NCBI RefSeq assembly: GCF_004364165.1
Contig: NZ_SOAY01000015.1
Location: forward strand, 92,361 to 156,360
Direction: 5' to 3'
DNA length: 64,000 nt
Source: Maribacter spongiicola
GTDB lineage: Bacteria > Bacteroidota > Bacteroidia > Flavobacteriales > Flavobacteriaceae
Below the pieces are notes generated by a model. The model was not told the DNA's origin. It saw only the letters and a list, made by a program, of their open reading frames with translations, and searched no databases. Each line of letters starts with the position of its first letter. The stretch's first letter is position 1. This document shows positions 37,250 to 45,190 of this stretch, one piece after another. Made by a program: the position numbers and the translations under genes.

Positions 37250-38467
37250 TTATGCTAGCTTAAAATAATCAATATATGTGTTCAAATCTTTATCACCACG
37301 ACCAGAAAGACCAATAACAACGACGTCATCTTTCTTGAAATTTTTATGTTCAAAAATTGCAAATGCGTGTCCCGTTTCAATAGCAGGTATAATACCTTCT
37401 AATTGCGATAATTCTAATCCTGCGGCCATAGCTTCATCATCGGTAGCTGAATAAAATTCGGCACGACCAGATTTAAATAAATGGGAGTGCATAGGGCCTA
37501 CGCCAGGATAATCTAATCCGGCAGAAATAGAGTAGGGTTCGGTAATTTGACCATCTAGAGTTTGCATTAACATAGTTTTACAACCATGAATTATACCTAC
37601 TTTACCAAGTGCAGAGGTAGCTGCACTTTCGCCAGAATTTATTCCTTTACCAGCAGCTTCAACGGCAATAATGCCAACTTCAGGTTCATCTAAGAAGTGA
37701 TAATAAGTACCAGCGGCATTACTGCCTCCACCAATACAAGCTACTACATAATCCGGATTTTCTCGCCCTTCATGTTCTTTCAATTGCCATTTTATCTCTT
37801 CAGAAATTACAGACTGAAAACGAGTAACCATATCTGGATAAGGGTGCGGGCCAATAGCAGAACCAATAATATAGTGAGTATCTACAGGGTTGTTGATCCA
37901 ATCTCTAATAGCTTCGTTTGTGGCATCCTTTAATGTTCTACTACCAGATTTTGCCGGTCGTACTTCTGCACCCAACATTTTCATACGGGCAACATTAGGA
38001 GCTTGACGAGCAATATCAATCTCACCCATGTAAACGATACATTCCATGCCCATTAAAGCACAAACAGTAGCAGTAGCCACACCATGTTGACCAGCACCAG
38101 TTTCGGCAATAATTCTAGTTTTGCCCAATTTTTGAGCCATTAGAATTTGACCAATGGTGTTATTTACTTTATGTGCACCTGTATGGTTAAGGTCTTCTCT
38201 TTTTAGATATATTTTACAACCGTGCTTTTCAGAAAGGCGCTTAGCAAAATATAGGGGAGAAGGTCTACCTACGTAGTCTTTTAAAAGCTGATTAAATTCT
38301 TTCTGAAAAGAATCTTCATACATCAGTTTTATATAGTTTTGTCGTAGTTCCTCAACGTTTGGGTACAACATTTCGGGTATAAAGGCACCACCAAATTCAC
38401 CGTAGTAACCTTTTTCGTCAGCATTAAAGCCTCCAATGTGGGAATTGATTCTATCTTCTTTTTGCAT
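37250..38467 (-). CDS. trpB: tryptophan synthase beta chain
   Basis: A 405-residue PLP enzyme that joins indole and serine to give tryptophan, in complex with TrpA. The PLP lysine is K100 in [13 protein letters not shown]. The phosphate loop is [10 protein letters not shown], and [12 protein letters not shown] and ETGHAFAI are conserved. It is TrpB1-type with a normal length. It follows trpF by 64 bases and is the sixth gene of the operon. Confidence 0.97.
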   Translation of the reverse strand: MQKEDRINSHIGGFNADEKGYYGEFGGAFIPEMLYPNVEELRQNYIKLMYEDSFQKEFNQLLKDYVGRPSPLYFAKRLSEKHGCKIYLKREDLNHTGAHKVNNTIGQILMAQKLGKTRIIAETGAGQHGVATATVCALMGMECIVYMGEIDIARQAPNVARMKMLGAEVRPAKSGSRTLKDATNEAIRDWINNPVDTHYIIGSAIGPHPYPDMVTRFQSVISEEIKWQLKEHEGRENPDYVVACIGGGSNAAGTYYHFLDEPEVGIIAVEAAGKGINSGESAATSALGKVGIIHGCKTMLMQTLDGQITEPYSISAGLDYPGVGPMHSHLFKSGRAEFYSATDDEAMAAGLELSQLEGIIPAIETGHAFAIFEHKNFKKDDVVVIGLSGRGDKDLNTYIDYFKLA

Positions 38468-38531
38468 CTCTTTTAAATCTTAATAATCTGTGTATGAATT
38501 CTATTTTTAAAGATAAAATATGATAAACGTA

Positions 38532-39167
38532 TTACTGTATATTAATTACTCTTTTAAACTCACTCAATTCTTCAATTTTTTTCAACCCTGGTTTTATTTC
38601 AAAACTGCTATTAACGTCAATAGCAAAGCAGTATTTAGACTCAGGTGTTTTTTTGAATTCGTTGATTTTGTCAATATTATTTAAACCAATACCGCCACTT
38701 AAAAAATAAGGTTTGGTAGAGGGGTAATTTTTTAAAACAGACCAGTCGAATGTATAGCCATTGCCACCAGGTAATTTTCCTTTAGTATCAAAAAGAAAAT
38801 AGTTGCAAACATTTTCATAGGACTTCAAAACATCAAAATCGAATTCTCCTTTTATAGAGAAGACTTTAATGATATCTACTTTCTGATTTAATTTCTTTAA
38901 TTCAGCTGCAATTTTAATGCAGTATTCCGGCGTTTCATGACCGTGTAATTGTAAGCCATTTAATTGATGTTTGCTTACCATATCAATAACATAATCAAGC
39001 TCAGCATCAACAAAAACTCCGACTTTATTTATCGTATGTGGAAGTTCTGGAATTTCACCTTCAAAAAAACGAGAAGAAGGTTCCCAGAATATAAAGCCTA
39101 AATAGTCTGGTCGCAATTGTGCAACTTCAGCCGTATTCAGTTTCATTCCACAAATCTTTAGTTTCAT
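38532..39167 (-). CDS. trpF: phosphoribosylanthranilate isomerase
   Basis: A 211-residue TIM-barrel isomerase for the third step of tryptophan synthesis. Signatures are KICGMKLNTAEVAQLRPDYLGFIFW at the start (catalytic Cys), LNGLQLHGHETPEYC, and YFLFDTKGKLPGGNGYTFDW with the catalytic Asp and glycine loop, then FLSGGIGLNNI. It is separate from TrpC here, unlike the fused E. coli enzyme. It overlaps the trpC stop by one base. Confidence 0.95.
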   Translation of the reverse strand: MKLKICGMKLNTAEVAQLRPDYLGFIFWEPSSRFFEGEIPELPHTINKVGVFVDAELDYVIDMVSKHQLNGLQLHGHETPEYCIKIAAELKKLNQKVDIIKVFSIKGEFDFDVLKSYENVCNYFLFDTKGKLPGGNGYTFDWSVLKNYPSTKPYFLSGGIGLNNIDKINEFKKTPESKYCFAIDVNSSFEIKPGLKKIEELSEFKRVINIQ

Positions 39168-40015
39168 TAGTTCTTCAAGTTTTTTATGAATTCAATAGCA
39201 CTTTTGCCAGGGTTATCTGTCTTCATAAAATTCTCTCCGATTAAGAAACCTTGGTAGCCAAATGGCTTTAATTCTTTAATAGCATCAATAGAGCTTATTC
39301 CGCTTTCAGATACCTTTACAAAATCGTCGGGTATCAGTTTTGATAAAGATTTACTAGTTTCTAAACTAACCTCAAAAGTCTTTAAGTTTCTATTGTTTAC
39401 ACCCAACATATCTAAACTTGGCATAATAGATTTATGAAGTTCTTCTTCATTATGTACTTCTAATAATACATCTAATCCTAAACTTTTAGCAAGTTCAGAA
39501 AATGTTTTGATTTCTTGCTTAGTAAGAATTGCTGCGATGAGTAAAATAACATCGGCACCACTTGCTTTGGCTTCTATTATTTGATATTCACTAATGATAA
39601 ACTCTTTGCGCAATAATGGAAGTTGAACCGATGCACGTGCTAATATTAAATCTTCGATTGAACCACCAAAATATTTAATATCGGTAAGCACGCTCATGCC
39701 ACAAACTCCGGCATTCTCATAACCTTTAGCAACCTGCCCAACGTTTGCATTTTGATTAATACTTTCTTTGGACGGAGACCTACGTTTAAATTCAGCAATA
39801 ATACTCGTATCACTATTTTTAAGTGCTTGAGCTAAAGAATTCGTCTTTCTTTCAAAAAGCACGGAAGCCTCATATTGAGAAACCGAAATAATAGATTTCT
39901 TCAATTCAACCTCTTTACGTTTATCAGCTACAATTTTATCTAGAATATTAGCTCCACCTGACCTCCCCAAAGGGGAGGAACTTGATTTTGCTTTATTTAT
40001 TTTTTCAGAACTCAT
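39167..40015 (-). CDS. trpC: indole-3-glycerol phosphate synthase with repeat-derived N-terminal extension
   Basis: A 282-residue TIM-barrel enzyme that closes the indole ring. Motifs are IIAEFKRRSPSKE, LLRKEFIISEYQI, LGVNNRNLKTFEV and SESGISS. Homologues usually begin MNILDKIV. Here NILDKIV begins at residue 23 and is preceded by 22 extra residues including SSPLGRSGGA at 13-22, which is encoded by a palindromic repeat shared with trpG. The extension is open from an ATG at 40015 and no ATG exists at the ancestral position, so the extension must be translated or another start used. Confidence 0.95.
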   Translation of the reverse strand: MSSEKINKAKSSSSPLGRSGGANILDKIVADKRKEVELKKSIISVSQYEASVLFERKTNSLAQALKNSDTSIIAEFKRRSPSKESINQNANVGQVAKGYENAGVCGMSVLTDIKYFGGSIEDLILARASVQLPLLRKEFIISEYQIIEAKASGADVILLIAAILTKQEIKTFSELAKSLGLDVLLEVHNEEELHKSIMPSLDMLGVNNRNLKTFEVSLETSKSLSKLIPDDFVKVSESGISSIDAIKELKPFGYQGFLIGENFMKTDNPGKSAIEFIKNLKN

Positions 40016-40070
40016 TTTTGTCCTTTTTAGTTTTTTTAATATTCCCCCTTTGGGGGCTAGGGTGCACTGA
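39950..40070 (-). repeat. inverted pair of palindromic repeats spanning the trpD-trpC junction and trpC N terminus
   Basis: The inner arm (39950-39980, 31 bases, minus sense) is read as SSPLGRSGGA in TrpC and folds as CCTCCCC-TTT-GGGGAGG. It matches 29 of 31 bases with the arm inside trpG. The outer arm (40042-40070) is in opposite orientation and folds as CCCCC-TTT-GGGGG, ending four bases before the trpD stop. The trpC ATG lies between the arms, 35 bases from the inner arm, exactly as in trpG. Confidence 0.85.
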
Positions 40071-40073
40071 TTT

Positions 40074-41069
40074 TTAATTTTTACTCAACTCTTGTATTTT
40101 CTTTAAAGCCACTAGTCCGTGTCCACCTAACAAAGACTCCTTGGCTTTTTCAAAACCTTCTAATGGTGTTAGGTTGTTTACTGTCGCAATTGCAATACCA
40201 GCATTGGCACACACAACATTATTTTGTGGCTCGGTACCTCTGCCTTGCAAAACATTAAGGAAAATTTGAGCAGAAGTATCAATGGAATCTCCGCCAACGA
40301 TATCAGTTTGCTTAATTTGATTCACACCAAAATCAGATGGTTTTAGCATGCTTTCCGTATGGTTGGAAATTGTTTTGGTGCTTCCCGTTAAAGAAATTTC
40401 ATCATAACCATCTAAAGCATGTAACACCGTAAAATTCTTATCGGTTTTCTGATATAAATATCCGTACATCCGCGCAAGCTCTAAGTTGAAAACACCAACC
40501 ATTTGATTCTTAGGAAAGGCAGGATTCACCATAGGACCTAACATATTAAAGAATGTTTTTACCCCCAAATCTTTACGAATAGGAGCTACATTTTTCATTG
40601 CAGGGTGAAATAGGGGAGCGTGCAATACACAAATGCCTGCTTCATCGATACATTTTTCTAGGAAGCCAGCGTCGTTACTGAACTTTATACCTAGAAATTC
40701 CATGACATTACTACTACCGCATTTAGAAGATACTCCGTAGTTACCATGTTTTGTAACTTTTACTCCCGCACCTGCGGTAACGAAAGAAGCTAAAGTTGAA
40801 ATGTTAAAGGTGTCTTTGCCATCACCACCAGTACCGCAAAGATCAATAGGGTTATACGCTGATAAATTTACAGCCAAACATAGATCTAACAATGCATCTC
40901 TAAATCCCTCTAACTCTTCAATAGTAATGCTACGCATCATGTATACGGTTAAAAATGCCGCAATCTGACTCGTGTTATAATCACCTTTTGCAATATTCAC
41001 CAAAATGCGTTTCGCATCCTCTTTGGAAAGTATTTCGTGATTTATAAGTTTATTTAATGTCTCTTTCAT
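40074..41069 (-). CDS. trpD: anthranilate phosphoribosyltransferase
   Basis: A 331-residue enzyme that transfers phosphoribose from PRPP to anthranilate. The PRPP/Mg motif is DLCGTGGDGKDTFNISTLASFV. KHGNYGVSSKCGSSNVMEFLG and NMLGPMVNPAFPKNQMVGVF are also characteristic. It is separate from TrpG, unlike some fused proteins. It is the third structural gene of the operon. The 81-base gap upstream contains an imperfect inverted repeat. Confidence 0.96.
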   Translation of the reverse strand: MKETLNKLINHEILSKEDAKRILVNIAKGDYNTSQIAAFLTVYMMRSITIEELEGFRDALLDLCLAVNLSAYNPIDLCGTGGDGKDTFNISTLASFVTAGAGVKVTKHGNYGVSSKCGSSNVMEFLGIKFSNDAGFLEKCIDEAGICVLHAPLFHPAMKNVAPIRKDLGVKTFFNMLGPMVNPAFPKNQMVGVFNLELARMYGYLYQKTDKNFTVLHALDGYDEISLTGSTKTISNHTESMLKPSDFGVNQIKQTDIVGGDSIDTSAQIFLNVLQGRGTEPQNNVVCANAGIAIATVNNLTPLEGFEKAKESLLGGHGLVALKKIQELSKN

Positions 41070-41086
41070 TTTCTTAAATAGTATTA

Positions 41087-41151
41087 AGTAGTTAGTATAG
41101 AGTACATAGAAGTCTTTATTATCTTACTACTTTGTACTTCATACTCTTTAC
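41087..41151. repeat. imperfect inverted repeat at the trpG-trpD junction
   Basis: Two 27-base arms (41087-41113 and 41125-41151) pair at 20 of 27 positions across an 11-base spacer, filling most of the intergenic gap and reaching the trpG stop codon. The sequence is A/T-rich (AGTA, GTACA motifs) and unlike the G/C palindromes at the other trp junctions, so it is a different repeat type. Confidence 0.55.
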
Positions 41152-41780
41152 TATGCTTCAGTATTTAACCAGTTCTCTAGCATCTTTTTTCCTTGTGGAG
41201 TAAGCACGGATTCCGGGTGAAATTGTACTGCTCGAACATCGTAAGTTTTATGACGAAGCGACATAATTTGTCCGTTTTCATCTAAAGAAGTAGCTTCTAA
41301 AACCTCTGGTAAATCAGTATTCACCACCCAAGAGTGATATCTACCTACTTCAATTTCTTTAGGCAGTCCTTCAAAAATCACATCCTCCTTTGTGATTTTT
41401 ATTTTAGTTGCAATACCATGGTACACTTCATCTAAATTAATTAGCGAGCCACCAAAAACTTCGGCAATAGCCTGCTGCCCTAAACAAACACCGAATATAC
41501 TTTTAGTAGGTGCATATTTTTCGATGATTTGTTTTAATAATCCCGCTTCATCAGGAATACCAGGACCTGGAGAAAGTACAATTTTATCAAAAGCATCAAC
41601 CTCTTCTAGCGTAAGTTGGTCATTACGTTTTACAATAACCTGACAACCTAATTCCTCTAAATAATGCACTAGGTTATAAGTGAAACTATCGTAATTATCT
41701 ATAACTAAAACGGTAGCCCCACCTAACCTCCCCAAAGGGGAGGAATTTTGTTGCTCTTCAATTTTTATATTTTTACTCAT
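41151..41780 (-). CDS. trpG: anthranilate synthase component II (glutamine amidotransferase) with repeat-derived N-terminal extension
   Basis: A 209-residue class I glutamine amidotransferase that supplies ammonia to TrpE. The nucleophile is C99 in FGVCLGQQAIAEVFGG and the catalytic dyad is in VQFHPES. Homologues usually start a few residues before VIDNYDSFTYN. Here TVLVIDNYDSF begins at residue 23 after an extension with SSPLGRLGGA at 13-22, the same positions as in TrpC. The extension is encoded by a palindromic repeat. It may also serve folate synthesis as PabA, since no separate pabA is seen in the window. Confidence 0.95.
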   Translation of the reverse strand: MSKNIKIEEQQNSSPLGRLGGATVLVIDNYDSFTYNLVHYLEELGCQVIVKRNDQLTLEEVDAFDKIVLSPGPGIPDEAGLLKQIIEKYAPTKSIFGVCLGQQAIAEVFGGSLINLDEVYHGIATKIKITKEDVIFEGLPKEIEVGRYHSWVVNTDLPEVLEATSLDENGQIMSLRHKTYDVRAVQFHPESVLTPQGKKMLENWLNTEA

Positions 41781-41824
41781 AATATCATTTTAAAGCCCCT
41801 CCTTTGGAGGGGTTGGGGGAGGCT
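41715..41824 (-). repeat. inverted pair of palindromic repeats spanning the trpE-trpG junction and trpG N terminus
   Basis: The inner arm (41715-41745) encodes SSPLGRLGGA of TrpG. The outer arm (41794-41824), inverted, begins two bases after the trpE stop. The arms match at 22 of 31 positions. Each folds into a 7-bp hairpin with a three-base loop (CCTCCCC/GGGGAGG and CCCCTCC/GGAGGGG), and two stem pairs differ by compensatory changes. The outer 12 bases of the arms can pair with each other at 10 of 12 positions in the mRNA, enclosing the trpG start codon. Confidence 0.87.
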
Positions 41825-41826
41825 TT

Positions 41827-43224
41827 TTATATATCTTCAGCTATTTCTAATGCCTTGGTCAAAGCGCCTAGTTTGTTATATGTTTCTTGCAGTTCGTTTT
41901 CTGGATTTGATGCAGCGACCAATCCGGCGCCAGCCTGATAATGTAGTTTATGATTTTTACTTAGAAAAGTTCTGATCATAATGGCATGGTTGAAATTTCC
42001 TGAGAAATCCATGAACCCAATAGCGCCACCATAATATCCGCGACTTGTTTTTTCATATTTTTCAATAAGCTGCATTGCCATATGTTTCGGCGCACCACTT
42101 AATGTACCGGCGGGGAACGTATCTGCTACCACTTTCATGGTAGGTATATCACTTTTTTTCATTCCGGTAACCTTAGATACGAGGTGAATAACATGAGAGA
42201 AAAATTGTACTTCTCTATAGTTTTCAACTTTGACCACATTACCATTTCTACTAAGGTCGTTACGGGCAAGATCTACTAACATAACGTGCTCACTGTTTTC
42301 CTTATCGTCGGTCTTTAGTTCTTTTGCAAGTTGCGCATCTTGTTCATCATTACCGGTTCTTTTAAAAGTACCGGCAATAGGGTGAATTTCAGCTTTACCT
42401 TCGCTAACGATCAGTTGCGCTTCTGGAGAACTACCGAATATTTTAAAATCTCCATAATCGAAATAGAATAAATATGGTGAGGGATTTACAGAACGTAACG
42501 CTCTATACACATTAAATTCATCACCTTTAAAACCTTGAGAAAAACGACGGCTTAGCACCAATTGAAAAACATCACCTCGTTGACAATGCTTTTTAGCTAA
42601 AGCAACCTGTACTCTATATTCTTCATCTTCTAAATTAGATGCTCTTTCACCTTCTATTTTAAAATTATAGGTAGCAAAATTTCTAATACTTAACAGTTGC
42701 TCTAATTCAGGGATATTATTCTCAGTTTTATAACAGTGCGCAAAAAGATAAGCTTCATTTTTATAATGGTTTATGGCAATGATGTTTTGATATACGGCAT
42801 AATAAATATCAGGAATATGAACCGAGTCATCTTTAACCGATATATCTACATCTTCAAAGTAACGCACCGCGTCGTAAGCCATATAGCCGAAGAGACCATT
42901 ATTTATAAATTTAAAGTCGTTAGAATCTGCCTTGAACGTTTTACTGAACGTATCAATAACAGCAACAACATTAGTATCTGTAGTAATTTGAGTCTCTTCA
43001 ATGGTACCATCAGGAAACTGCTTTGTAATAATTTCATTTTCTACTTTAATAGATGCAATAGGGTTGCAGCAGATGTATGAAAAGCTATTATTATTGGCAT
43101 GATAGTCACTACTCTCTAATAAAATACTATTTGGAAAGCGGTCTCGAATTTTCAAATAAACGCTCACCGGCGTCATGGTATCGGCAAGAATTTTTTTATG
43201 ATATGTCTTAAATTGATAGGTCAT
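41827..43224 (-). CDS. trpE: anthranilate synthase component I
   Basis: A 465-residue chorismate-utilising enzyme that makes anthranilate with TrpG. The tryptophan feedback-inhibition site is visible as LLES-X10-S at residues 35-49. Catalytic motifs include IFGSSPEAQL, IHPIAGTFKRTG, DLARNDLSRNG, VVADTFPAGTLSGAPKHMA and YYGGAIGFMDFSG. It is the first structural gene of the operon and lies downstream of a leader peptide and attenuator. Regulation is thus expected both on the enzyme and on transcription. Confidence 0.97.
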   Translation of the reverse strand: MTYQFKTYHKKILADTMTPVSVYLKIRDRFPNSILLESSDYHANNNSFSYICCNPIASIKVENEIITKQFPDGTIEETQITTDTNVVAVIDTFSKTFKADSNDFKFINNGLFGYMAYDAVRYFEDVDISVKDDSVHIPDIYYAVYQNIIAINHYKNEAYLFAHCYKTENNIPELEQLLSIRNFATYNFKIEGERASNLEDEEYRVQVALAKKHCQRGDVFQLVLSRRFSQGFKGDEFNVYRALRSVNPSPYLFYFDYGDFKIFGSSPEAQLIVSEGKAEIHPIAGTFKRTGNDEQDAQLAKELKTDDKENSEHVMLVDLARNDLSRNGNVVKVENYREVQFFSHVIHLVSKVTGMKKSDIPTMKVVADTFPAGTLSGAPKHMAMQLIEKYEKTSRGYYGGAIGFMDFSGNFNHAIMIRTFLSKNHKLHYQAGAGLVAASNPENELQETYNKLGALTKALEIAEDI

Positions 43225-43235
43225 AGGTACATTTA

Positions 43236-43270
43236 TAAAATAAAGAAGGCTTGTCGTGATGACAAGCCTT
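43236..43270 (-). terminator. trp attenuator terminator
   Basis: On the minus strand a perfect stem AAGGCTTGTC / GACAAGCCTT with loop ATCAC is followed by TCTTTATTTT, 12 bases before the trpE ATG. It is placed between the leader peptide and trpE and is a good intrinsic terminator. The segment TCACGA (43259-43254), in its loop and 3' arm, is complementary to TCGTGA (43305-43300) at the end of the leader ORF, a possible antiterminator. Confidence 0.82.
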
Positions 43271-43299
43271 TATATAGTTTTACTACAATGATGCTTTGC

Positions 43300-43356
43300 T
43301 CACGATGTTTTTCGTAAGTTGTTCCACCACCAAGTATTTGCTATTAAATTTTTCAT
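43300..43356 (-). CDS. trpL: trp operon leader peptide with three tandem Trp codons
   Basis: An 18-codon ORF encoding MKNLIANTWWWNNLRKTS and ending in TGA. The three consecutive TGG codons lie at 43332-43324. Trp is the rarest amino acid, so a WWW run in a short ORF just upstream of trpE and a terminator strongly indicates ribosome-mediated attenuation: with scarce Trp-tRNA the ribosome stalls at WWW and the terminator fails. It has no Shine-Dalgarno sequence, as usual in this phylum, and its ATG is only a few bases from the predicted transcription start. Confidence 0.85.
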   Translation of the reverse strand: MKNLIANTWWWNNLRKTS

Positions 43357-43363
43357 TGAGCAT

Positions 43364-43394
43364 CAAATATAAAGAGGAAATTTAAACTATCAAA
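43364..43394 (-). promoter_or_regulatory. promoter of the trp operon
   Basis: On the minus strand TTTG (43394-43391), 19 bases, then TATATTTG (43371-43364), a full match to the Bacteroidota -33/-7 consensus. Transcription would start around 43359-43357, at or next to the leader ATG, implying a nearly leaderless leader-peptide mRNA. Confidence 0.65.
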
Positions 43395-43413
43395 CTTTAC
43401 CTAGTCAAAAATA

Positions 43414-43445
43414 AAAATCCCTTTGAAATATATCAAAGGGATTTT
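43414..43445 (-). terminator. intrinsic terminator after the YceI gene
   Basis: Stem AAAATCCCTTTGA / TCAAAGGGATTTT with a six-base loop. In the minus direction it is followed by a T-rich run, 33 bases past the YceI stop and just upstream of the trp promoter, insulating the two operons. Confidence 0.87.
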
Positions 43446-43477
43446 AAATTGTTGTAATTCGATTCTTTTAGAAAAGT

Positions 43478-44059
43478 TTATAGTGCTAAGTCTACTACTA
43501 AATCAAAATCATCATAGATAGCTTTATCTCCTAAATCATCAAAAAAGCTTCCTGAACCATATTTAATATCAAATTTAGTTCTATCAACTTTCATGGTAGC
43601 GGTAGCTTTATTTTCAAACATAGATACTACTAGAGTTACTGGTTTGGTAATACCTTTTATAGTTAAATCTCCCGTCACTGTGTATGAGTTATCGTTCATT
43701 GCTTTAACAGAAGTAAAAACCAATTTAGAAGTTGGGTTGCTTTCAACGCCAAAGAAATCAGCAGACTGTAAGTGACCTTCTAACTTTTCTTTTCCTTGAC
43801 CTGCTTCTAAGTCAGTACAAGTAATTGAAGTCATATCAATTACAAATTCACCACCGGTCAATTTTTTACCGTTCATTTCTAGGTGTCCTGATTTAAGATT
43901 AATGCTACCATCATGAGATCCGGTAACCTTGTAACCTTTCCAAGTAACAGTGCTCTCGCTAACTTTAATTTCTTTTTTCTCACCATCAATTGGTGTAGAG
44001 GCTGCAGCGCTAAATCCGAAAAGAGCTACGAATGCTAAACTTAATAATGATTTTTTCAT
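43478..44059 (-). CDS. YceI family periplasmic protein
   Basis: A 193-residue protein with a signal peptide (MKKSLLSLAFVALFGFSAAAS). The mature part is the YceI lipocalin-like barrel: STVTWKGYKVTGSHDGSINLKSGHLEM, GGEFVIDMTSITCTDL, HLQSADFFGVESNPTSKLVFTSV and GDLTIKGITKPVTLVVSM. Such proteins bind isoprenoid-type lipids. It ends the MarR-nitroreductase-YceI operon, 29 bases after the nitroreductase, so its expression should be under MarR control. The last segment DLGDKAIYDDFDLVVDLAL fits the family. Confidence 0.93.
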   Translation of the reverse strand: MKKSLLSLAFVALFGFSAAASTPIDGEKKEIKVSESTVTWKGYKVTGSHDGSINLKSGHLEMNGKKLTGGEFVIDMTSITCTDLEAGQGKEKLEGHLQSADFFGVESNPTSKLVFTSVKAMNDNSYTVTGDLTIKGITKPVTLVVSMFENKATATMKVDRTKFDIKYGSGSFFDDLGDKAIYDDFDLVVDLAL

Positions 44060-44088
44060 GTTTCTAATTTTAAATGATTGTGTTTAAT

Positions 44089-44721
44089 TTATATATGTGT
44101 AATAATTTGTTCCTTAGAATATCTAACCTTAGGATAATTTTGGGTATCATCTTCAGCAGATCTATAACCCACAGCTAAAACTACGGCAGCATTTAAACCT
44201 TTGTCGGTAAGACCTAAAATTTCATTGTACTTAGCTTTGTCAAAACCTTCCATAGGGCAGGTATCAATTTCCATTTCAGCGGCTATTGTCATTAAATTAC
44301 CTAATACGATATAGGCTTGGTTAGATGTCCAAGTGTTTTTGTGTGCATCAGGCAGACCTAAAAGGCTAGATTTCATAGTTTGCGAAAAACCTTCAAGATT
44401 TTCTTTAGATATTCCTCTAATTTTCATGATGTTGTCAATATAATCATCAATCATAGTAGCGTCAAAAGTAGGCTTATTGGCTAAAACTATAACATATGAT
44501 GCATCTGTTATTTGAGATTGATCATATGAAGCAGCTCTTAGTTTTACTTTTTTATCGGCGTCTTCAATAACGTAAATTTCATAGGGCTGTAAACCATATG
44601 AAGAAGCTGTTAAATTAGCAGCGTCTAATAATATTTCTAAATTCTTTTTGCTCACTTTTTTTGAGCTATCGAATTTTTTTGTGGCATAACGCCAGTTTAA
44701 TTTATCTAAAACTTTATCCAT
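44089..44721 (-). CDS. NAD(P)H-dependent nitroreductase family oxidoreductase
   Basis: A 210-residue flavoprotein of the nitroreductase family (NfsB/YfkO-like). FMN contacts are expected in LNWRYATKKFD at the start. The ASSYGLQPYEIYVI and CPMEGFDKAKYNEILGL segments are diagnostic. It reduces quinones or nitro compounds in the cytosol using NAD(P)H. It lies nine bases after the MarR gene, a typical layout in which an electrophile or quinone induces its own detoxification. Confidence 0.92.
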   Translation of the reverse strand: MDKVLDKLNWRYATKKFDSSKKVSKKNLEILLDAANLTASSYGLQPYEIYVIEDADKKVKLRAASYDQSQITDASYVIVLANKPTFDATMIDDYIDNIMKIRGISKENLEGFSQTMKSSLLGLPDAHKNTWTSNQAYIVLGNLMTIAAEMEIDTCPMEGFDKAKYNEILGLTDKGLNAAVVLAVGYRSAEDDTQNYPKVRYSKEQIITHI

Positions 44722-44730
44722 TATTTTTAA

Positions 44731-45177
44731 TTAAAATTTATTTAATAATTCATTCAGTTCATGCAATTCGGTTTCGGCAAAGTTTTCAAGTATTCTTTTC
44801 TCTGCTTCAAAAAGTATTCCATCAATTTTATTCAGCGCATTCAAGCCCCCTTCGGTGATAACTATTTCAACCTTTCTTCTATTTTTTAAACATATAGTTC
44901 TATTGACAAAATCTTTTAAAATTAACTTATCGACCAAACGAGTAGTGTTACTCATTTTGGTAACCATGCGTTCATTAATAGTAGAAAGATTAGCAGGTTT
45001 GCCATTTTGGCCCCTTAAAATTCTTAAAACATTAAACTGTTGAATAGAAACATCAAAAGGTTTAAGTACCGTTGCTATCTCTTCTTCAATTTTATTTGTA
45101 ACCAAAGCCATATGAATAAGTGTCCGTTTTTCTAACGGCATTGTCTGGTTTGTTTGTATAATCTCTTCTACATTCAT
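44731..45177 (-). CDS. MarR family transcriptional regulator
   Basis: A 148-residue winged-helix repressor. The DNA-binding part is visible as FNVLRILRGQNGKPANLSTINERMVTKMSNTTRLVDKLILKDFVNR, followed by the wing (CLKNRRKVEIVITEGG) and dimerisation helices. It heads the operon with a nitroreductase and YceI. A perfect 12-base palindrome lies just upstream of its start. Autorepression relieved by a small molecule is the usual scheme for the family. Confidence 0.93.
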   Translation of the reverse strand: MNVEEIIQTNQTMPLEKRTLIHMALVTNKIEEEIATVLKPFDVSIQQFNVLRILRGQNGKPANLSTINERMVTKMSNTTRLVDKLILKDFVNRTICLKNRRKVEIVITEGGLNALNKIDGILFEAEKRILENFAETELHELNELLNKF

Positions 45178-45190
45178 GTCGATACAATAA

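Noticed and set aside
43289-43365. TGATGCT / AGCATCA pairing as strand 1:2 of the trp attenuator
   Set aside because: The seven-base complement exists, but the 5' strand overlaps the end of the -7 box and is probably not transcribed, so I left it out of the model.
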